Assembly: GCA_008636095.1 (NCBI GenBank)
Contig: VSJD01000039.1
Span: 1 to 10,000 of the forward strand
Origin: Kiritimatiellota bacterium
Lineage (GTDB): Bacteria > Verrucomicrobiota > Kiritimatiellia > JAAZAB01
Length of the DNA: 10,000 bases
Direction: 5' to 3'
Shown here: positions 6,682 through 10,000 of the stretch, in pieces
How the letters are laid out: every line of letters begins with the position of its first letter
How positions within the stretch are numbered: the stretch's first letter is position 1
Notes under the pieces: model-generated
What the model was told of the DNA's origin: nothing
Databases searched by the model: none
The model's input: the letters and a program-made list of their open reading frames with translations, nothing else
Program-made: the position numbers and the translations under genes

Positions 6682-8130
6682 TTAAAAGATAAAATAAATA
6701 AACGGGTTATAAGCCTGGGTGGCCAACACGGCCAGGGAGAGACCCAACAGGACCAGCACCACCACGGCCTTGGGCCAGGTGATTACCCGCGACCAGTCCC
6801 AGGTCTGCGGCGCCAGCCACGTGACCGCCGCGGCGAGGCCAAACACGCCCAGGTAATAGGGCTGATACAGGATGCCGCCCAGCAGGTCGGCATTAATTGT
6901 GACGGCGCCGAATCCCAGCATGCGGCCGAGATACTGCAGGGCACTGGGCAAATCCGGCGCCCGGAAAAAGACCCAGGCGATCAGCACGATCAGAAACGTG
7001 ATGGCGACGCGCAGAACGCGGGGCAGGCGATGATAAAAACTTTGTTTGCCGCCTATACGCTCGGCGCCCAGCAGGGCGCCGTGAATGCCGCCCCAGATCA
7101 CGAAATTCCACGAGGCCCCGTGCCACAGTCCGCCCAACAGCATGACCAGCGCCAGGTTGACATAGGTACGCACGGGGCCCAGGCGGTTGCCGCCCAGCGG
7201 GATATAAAGATAATCCCGGAGCCAGGACGAGAGCGAGATGTGCCAGCGGCGCCAGAACTCGGTGATGGATTGGGCGCAATAGGGCGAATCGAAGTTTTTC
7301 GGGAATACGAAGCCCAGCATGAGTCCCAGGCCGATGGCCATGTCCGAGTAAGCACTGAAGTCGAAATAAATCTGGAAGGCATAGGCCACAATGCCATACC
7401 AGGCGTCCAGCACGCCGAGGGTATCGGCATGAAACGCCACCTCCACGATCTTGCCGCAGGGATTGGCCAGCAGGATTTTCTTGGCCAGCCCCAGGCTGAT
7501 AAATGCCACCCCACGTGCGAATTTCTGGACCGTGTAGGTGCGGGATTGCAATTGATCGGCCACTTCCGAAAACCGGATGATCGGCCCGGCCACGAGCTGG
7601 GGGAACATGGAGACGAAACAGGCGAAATCCGTGAAATTGAGCAGGGCCTTCGCCTGGCCGCGATAGACATCTATCGTGTAGCTCATGGACTGGAACGTAT
7701 AAAAGCTGATACCCAGTGGAAGCGTCACGCGCAGGATAACCCCCAGCCCCGGCCATCCCAGCCACTGCGCCAGGGCGTCAATATTACCCACGGCAAAGTT
7801 GAAATACTTGAAAAAACCCAGCAGTGAAAGGTTTGAGCAGATTGAAACCACCAGCGCACTGCGCTGAAGGCGCGTGCGGATCCCGTCGGCATCGAGTGGC
7901 CGCTCCGGCCGGTGCCAGCGGAACCCGTTGCAGGCAATGACCAGCCCGGCAACATAGTCCACGAACGTCGAGACCAGCATCAACACCATGAAAAGCGGAT
8001 TGGCCCAGCCGTAAAACACGTAGCTGACCAGCGTCAGCAGTCCATGTTTGGCCCGGCGCGGCATGAGGTAATAGAGCAGTAGGGCCGCCGGCAGGAAATA
8101 AAACAGGAATAAATGGGAACTGAAGACCAT
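6682..8130 (-). CDS. MBOAT-family O-acyltransferase, AlgI type
   Basis: The 482-residue product is of usual length for AlgI-like membrane-bound O-acyltransferases and is hydrophobic with about ten or more membrane segments. It starts MVFSSHLFLFYFLPAALLLY and contains the family landmarks: TLPLGISFYTFQSMSYTIDVYRG near residue 137, the block FWRRWHISLSSWLRDYLYIPLGGN at about 292-315 (His297), and GLWHGASWNF with the invariant catalytic His337. Such proteins take an acetyl group from a cytoplasmic donor and pass it across the inner membrane to a periplasmic SGNH partner, here the product of the AlgJ-like gene downstream. The start ATG 8130 has AAAGGG (8137-8142) 6 nt upstream. The acceptor polymer is not evident: no alginate synthase, Alg8/Alg44 or other polymerase lies in the window, so the product need not be alginate. 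Confidence 0.95.
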   Translation of the reverse strand: MVFSSHLFLFYFLPAALLLYYLMPRRAKHGLLTLVSYVFYGWANPLFMVLMLVSTFVDYVAGLVIACNGFRWHRPERPLDADGIRTRLQRSALVVSICSNLSLLGFFKYFNFAVGNIDALAQWLGWPGLGVILRVTLPLGISFYTFQSMSYTIDVYRGQAKALLNFTDFACFVSMFPQLVAGPIIRFSEVADQLQSRTYTVQKFARGVAFISLGLAKKILLANPCGKIVEVAFHADTLGVLDAWYGIVAYAFQIYFDFSAYSDMAIGLGLMLGFVFPKNFDSPYCAQSITEFWRRWHISLSSWLRDYLYIPLGGNRLGPVRTYVNLALVMLLGGLWHGASWNFVIWGGIHGALLGAERIGGKQSFYHRLPRVLRVAITFLIVLIAWVFFRAPDLPSALQYLGRMLGFGAVTINADLLGGILYQPYYLGVFGLAAAVTWLAPQTWDWSRVITWPKAVVVLVLLGLSLAVLATQAYNPFIYFIF

Positions 8131-8151
8131 TGCTTGCCCTTTAAGGGTGAG

Positions 8152-8200
8152 AGGTCAGAAGTCAGAGATCAGTGTTATAATTGCTGATTTCGGATTGAAG
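8152..8200. repeat. Heptamer-periodic repeat
   Basis: Three tandem 7-mers, AGGTCAG (8152), AAGTCAG (8159) and AGATCAG (8166), are followed in the same 7-nt register by TGTTATA, then ATTGCTG (8180), ATTTCGG (8187) and ATTGAAG (8194). The last three share the ATT start. It sits between the MBOAT ribosome binding site and the recombinase-like fragment and overlaps that fragment's final codons. It resembles the heptameric short repeats scattered between genes in several bacterial genomes. Confidence 0.5.
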
Positions 8201-8333
8201 CAAAATGAAAACGGTGAAGATACGCCACAATACGACGCCGATACCGCTCGCGTGTTGCAGTGTCGAAAGATTCCCCCGCCAAAACCGTACTCCACTCCGT
8301 AAAAGAAGCCGGGGTATACTCAATTTCTGCCAT
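8175..8333 (-). pseudogene. Truncated tyrosine-recombinase-like N-terminal fragment
   Basis: A 52-codon frame from ATG 8333 to TAA 8175 encodes MAEIEYTPASFTEWSTVLAG followed by a segment containing DTATRERYRRRIVAYLHRF. The spacing F..W...L, then T...Y...I..YL, is that of the SAM-like core-binding domain at the N-terminus of phage and integron-type integrases. The catalytic domain (Arg, His-x-x-Arg, Tyr) is entirely absent. The frame runs out into the heptamer-periodic sequence, so the last 8 or so residues are probably not native. No ribosome binding site precedes the ATG. Most likely it is a relic of a mobile element or integron-like integrase. The identification rests on a short pattern. 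Confidence 0.4.
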
Positions 8334-8368
8334 CGTTATTCATTTTTTTAGTTGTTGATAGCATTTGA

Positions 8369-8396
8369 AACATAACATCAATACACGCCAAGTCAA
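8369..8396 (-). promoter_or_regulatory. Candidate promoter for the minus-strand acetylation operon
   Basis: On the minus strand TTGACT (8391-8396, five of six) is followed after 16 nt by TATGTT (8369-8374, four of six). Transcription would start near 8362, run through the recombinase-like fragment and the heptamer repeat, and reach the MBOAT start at 8130 with a leader of about 230 nt. No better minus-strand promoter is apparent nearer the MBOAT gene. Confidence 0.35.
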
Positions 8397-8475
8397 TACA
8401 TCAACCCGATATATTGGCAAGAAGCAAACATAAAGACACATTCGGCTAAATTGCGCCTTTGGTGTTGTCGGCTAA

Positions 8476-8523
8476 CGAGATATAAATCTAAAAATAATTT
8501 AAACTTCATTATTTACAATCTCG
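8476..8523. other. A+T-rich stretch bounded by an inverted repeat, upstream of the propeller gene
   Basis: CGAGAT (8476-8481) and ATCTCG (8518-8523) are inverted copies enclosing a very A+T-rich 36 nt. Inner AAAT and ATTT add imperfect pairing. The right arm abuts the candidate -35 at 8512-8517, so the repeat could be an operator. An 8-bp direct repeat, TCGGCTAA, lies just to the left at 8442-8449 and 8468-8475. I see no gene between 8334 and 8610. Confidence 0.25.
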
Positions 8524-8540
8524 AATATTTTCATCAGAAT
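8512..8540 (+). promoter_or_regulatory. Candidate promoter for the propeller gene pair
   Basis: TTTACA (8512-8517, five of six matches to TTGACA), 17 nt, then CAGAAT (8535-8540, four of six matches to TATAAT). The start would be near 8547, giving a leader of about 64 nt before the mini-ORF at 8611. An A+T-rich run lies directly upstream, as often seen at strong promoters. The call rests on consensus matching only. Confidence 0.35.
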
Positions 8541-8610
8541 TCTGTTGCAATCATGGAAATCGGTGAAAATTAATGGTTAACCAATTGTTCGCTGAAAGAA
8601 AGGAGATGGT

Positions 8611-8637
8611 ATGTATGGAGGAGTACGAGGTATCTGA
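8611..8637 (+). other. 8-codon mini-ORF coupled to the propeller gene
   Basis: AAAGGAG (8599-8605) lies 5 nt before ATG 8611, which reads MYGGVRGI and stops at TGA 8635-8637. The stop shares one base with the propeller start (TGATG). This is the strongest ribosome binding site in front of the gene; the propeller ATG itself has only GAGG (8627-8630), 6 nt away. Ribosomes may load at the mini-ORF and restart. A second nested frame, ATG 8615 (MEEYEVSDV), also ends just past the propeller start. Confidence 0.35.
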
Positions 8638-9620
8638 TGTGTGATAAGCAAAAGAATGCAACCGACTTGGGCCAATACGATAAGACTGCTGTGAAGGCGA
8701 TTGTCTTCAAGGACAATCAACAAGGGAATGTCCACGCCGTCGAGGTCGGAGCGGGTTTCGTTTGGCTGGGTTGCTGCAAAAGCCCGAGCCTCCTTCTGAG
8801 GGTAACGCCGGACCTGAAGGAGACCACAGAGATCCGATTCGGCAAAGGGGAAGGCGGACTCCACGATCTTGCGTTTGACGGCGAGTTCCTGTGGGTGGCT
8901 CACGCCTCAGGGTACCTCAGTAGAGTTGACCCACATACGTGTGAATTCCATTCGTTCAAACTCAGCGTGTCCTCAGGTCAGCATGCATTCCTTTACACAC
9001 TGATCTTCGACAGCCATCACCTCTGGGTGGGCACCTATACAAATCCGGGATGCATTCTTCGAATCGACAGGAAATCCGAATCATGCACGGAATTCCAGAT
9101 AGAGGCGGCGCCGATGTGTGCCATCCGTACTCTCGTATCGGTGAATGATACCGTGTGGGCCGGCTTGTACACCGTGCCGGGGAAGTTAGTGATTCTCGAC
9201 AAGACGTCGGGAAGCCAAACATTAATCGATCTCGGCGAAGACAATATGCTCTGCACCTCGAGTGCTTTTGACGGTAACCATGTATGGTTTGGCCTCGATA
9301 CGATGCCGGCAAAGCTGATCCGGGTCGATCCGCAGAATTTTAAATTCACGACCTATTGCCTGAGCCAGACATCATCCTGCGTACGTGGGTTGGTGTATGA
9401 TGGAAGATATCTATGGGCAGGGCTTTATACGGAGCCGGGGGAACTGGTTTGCTTTGACCCGCGCACGGGAGATTACAAATCGCATGTTATGCCCGATGCG
9501 TTCTTTAATGTTCGAGACCTTGGCTTGAATAACGATTGGCTATGGGCCGTAACCCAGAATACCAGGTATCAACCATCAGGTTTGTATGGGGTCTGTCTTT
9601 CGGGAAGGGAAAAACGATGA
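8637..9620 (+). CDS. Seven-bladed beta-propeller protein of unknown function
   Basis: The 327-residue protein has no signal peptide or membrane segment and so is probably cytoplasmic. It is built almost entirely from seven repeats of about 43 residues, each with a hydrophobic-Trp-[Gly/Ala] strand. The Trp residues fall at 43, 86, 130, 174, 217, 260 and 303. Typical blade order is DG..LWVG...PG.L.R.D.....F, as in streptogramin-lyase-like (Vgb), NHL and regulator-propeller folds. Seven even blades suggest one closed propeller and a complete gene. No lyase active site can be assigned, so a binding or scaffold role is as likely as catalysis. Its TGA overlaps the ATG of the next gene (ATGA, 9617-9620), so the two are probably translated together in near-equal amounts. 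The -10/-35 at 8512-8540 and the mini-ORF at 8611 are the likely control points. Confidence 0.85.
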   Translation: MCDKQKNATDLGQYDKTAVKAIVFKDNQQGNVHAVEVGAGFVWLGCCKSPSLLLRVTPDLKETTEIRFGKGEGGLHDLAFDGEFLWVAHASGYLSRVDPHTCEFHSFKLSVSSGQHAFLYTLIFDSHHLWVGTYTNPGCILRIDRKSESCTEFQIEAAPMCAIRTLVSVNDTVWAGLYTVPGKLVILDKTSGSQTLIDLGEDNMLCTSSAFDGNHVWFGLDTMPAKLIRVDPQNFKFTTYCLSQTSSCVRGLVYDGRYLWAGLYTEPGELVCFDPRTGDYKSHVMPDAFFNVRDLGLNNDWLWAVTQNTRYQPSGLYGVCLSGREKR

Positions 9621-10000
9621 CGGAAACCGGATTGTTGACAAGCCAGGATTGGTATCGTGTGCGCAGGGGCGAAGATGAAGTTGCCTGGGGCAAGACGTAT
9701 GTTGACCCGCAACTGCCATGCGTGCTGTTCTCACGTCGCTCCTTCCAGGAACTCGCGTTCCTGAGAGCGGAACAGCAACAGTCCGTGCGTGAGTGCATAC
9801 GACAGATGACGGTATCGCCGCTCGGGGAACGGGACATTGTGGTTTTGAACGGGGGTGGGCGTAGATTGGCGCACGCAGGCGGGCTTCGAATCGTGTTCCG
9901 GTTCAATGCGGACAGAGCGAAATTCGAGATCAGCACAATTCGCGGCGGTGAGGTGCTCGATCCGGAGAACGTTGGGCCGCCCCCTGCAAGCGCTCCCACG
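9617..10000 (+). CDS. Unknown protein with a possible RelE/ParE-like segment (3' end outside window)
   Basis: ATG 9617 overlaps the propeller stop, and the frame stays open for 128 codons to the right edge. A helix-rich stretch from SFQELAFL to about residue 65 is followed by strands VVLNGGGRRLAHAGGLRIVFRF and FEISTIRGG. This order, with basic residues before the GLRIVFRF strand, recalls the core of RelE/ParE-type toxins and related small RNA-binding or gyrase-binding folds. The resemblance is faint, and the N-terminal 40 residues and the Pro-rich tail (NVGPPPASAP) are not part of that fold. It does not look like a classic toxin-antitoxin pair, because the partner is a propeller rather than a small antitoxin. 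The coupling with the propeller gene suggests the two proteins act together. Confidence 0.6.
   Translation, partial: MTETGLLTSQDWYRVRRGEDEVAWGKTYVDPQLPCVLFSRRSFQELAFLRAEQQQSVRECIRQMTVSPLGERDIVVLNGGGRRLAHAGGLRIVFRFNADRAKFEISTIRGGEVLDPENVGPPPASAPT

Noticed and set aside
6893..7765. A 290-codon minus-strand frame overlapping the MBOAT gene
   Set aside because: It lies in another frame of the same strand inside the MBOAT gene, and the MBOAT motifs are intact in the main frame.
6673..7827. A 384-codon plus-strand open frame
   Set aside because: It is the antisense shadow of the MBOAT gene. Its composition (Gln, His, Gly, Asp rich) is typical of a reverse-complemented high-G+C membrane-protein gene.
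4827..8130. Alginate biosynthesis operon
   Set aside because: Only the AlgI-like and AlgJ-like acetylation pair is present. Such pairs also serve other polymers, and no alginate polymerase, epimerase or export gene can be seen.
8461..8523. Possible integron attC site near the recombinase fragment
   Set aside because: The GGCTAAC at 8469-8475 does not fit the RYYYAAC core and no matching GTTRRRY end follows, so no attC can be supported.
9505..9999. A minus-strand open frame across the right end
   Set aside because: It is antisense to the propeller end and the following gene, whose frames are joined by an ATGA overlap.

Overview
The window looks like chromosomal DNA from an uncultured or little-studied Gram-negative bacterium. 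My best guess is the Planctomycetes-Verrucomicrobia-Lentisphaerae group, inferred only from gene content: a secreted glycoside-hydrolase-like protein next to an AraC regulator, and an AlgI/AlgJ-type acetylation cassette with large extra domains. No rRNA, tRNA, CRISPR array or complete insertion sequence is visible. Several genes carry clear AGGAG-type ribosome binding sites. Sampled stretches suggest the left 1.5 kb is clearly richer in A+T than the rest.

Layout. (1) 1-1460, minus: a large secreted protein of unknown exact function, cut by the left edge. It diverges from (2) an AraC-family regulator at 1798-2736, plus; the 232-337 bp between them holds a candidate promoter and repeated TGCTT motifs that could be operators. 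(3) 2942-8130, minus, read right to left: an MBOAT O-acyltransferase of the AlgI type, a 21-codon leader ORF, an unrecognised 585-residue protein predicted to be rich in helices, and an AlgJ/AlgX-like SGNH protein anchored in the inner membrane. Gene spacing suggests an operon: the leader stop overlaps the next start, and the last two genes overlap. The MBOAT and SGNH proteins together are the known pair for moving acetyl groups across the membrane onto an exported polysaccharide. The middle gene may act on the same glycan or its precursor, but that is inference. (4) 8152-8333: a short tyrosine-recombinase-like N-terminal fragment and a heptamer-periodic repeat. (5) 8611-10000, plus: a mini-ORF, a seven-bladed beta-propeller protein, and an overlapping unknown gene with a faintly RelE-like C-terminal half, cut by the right edge.

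The most unusual structure lies inside the AlgJ-like gene. A 60-bp block (4051-4110) consists of two inverted 24-nt hairpin modules whose stem differences are compensatory, and a second palindrome with 17-bp arms lies at 3758-3806. Both read through in frame and look like palindromic elements inserted into a coding sequence. Other points of interest are the unknown gene placed between the acetylation genes, its 33-residue internal duplication, and three cases of a tiny ORF whose stop overlaps a possible start codon of a larger gene.
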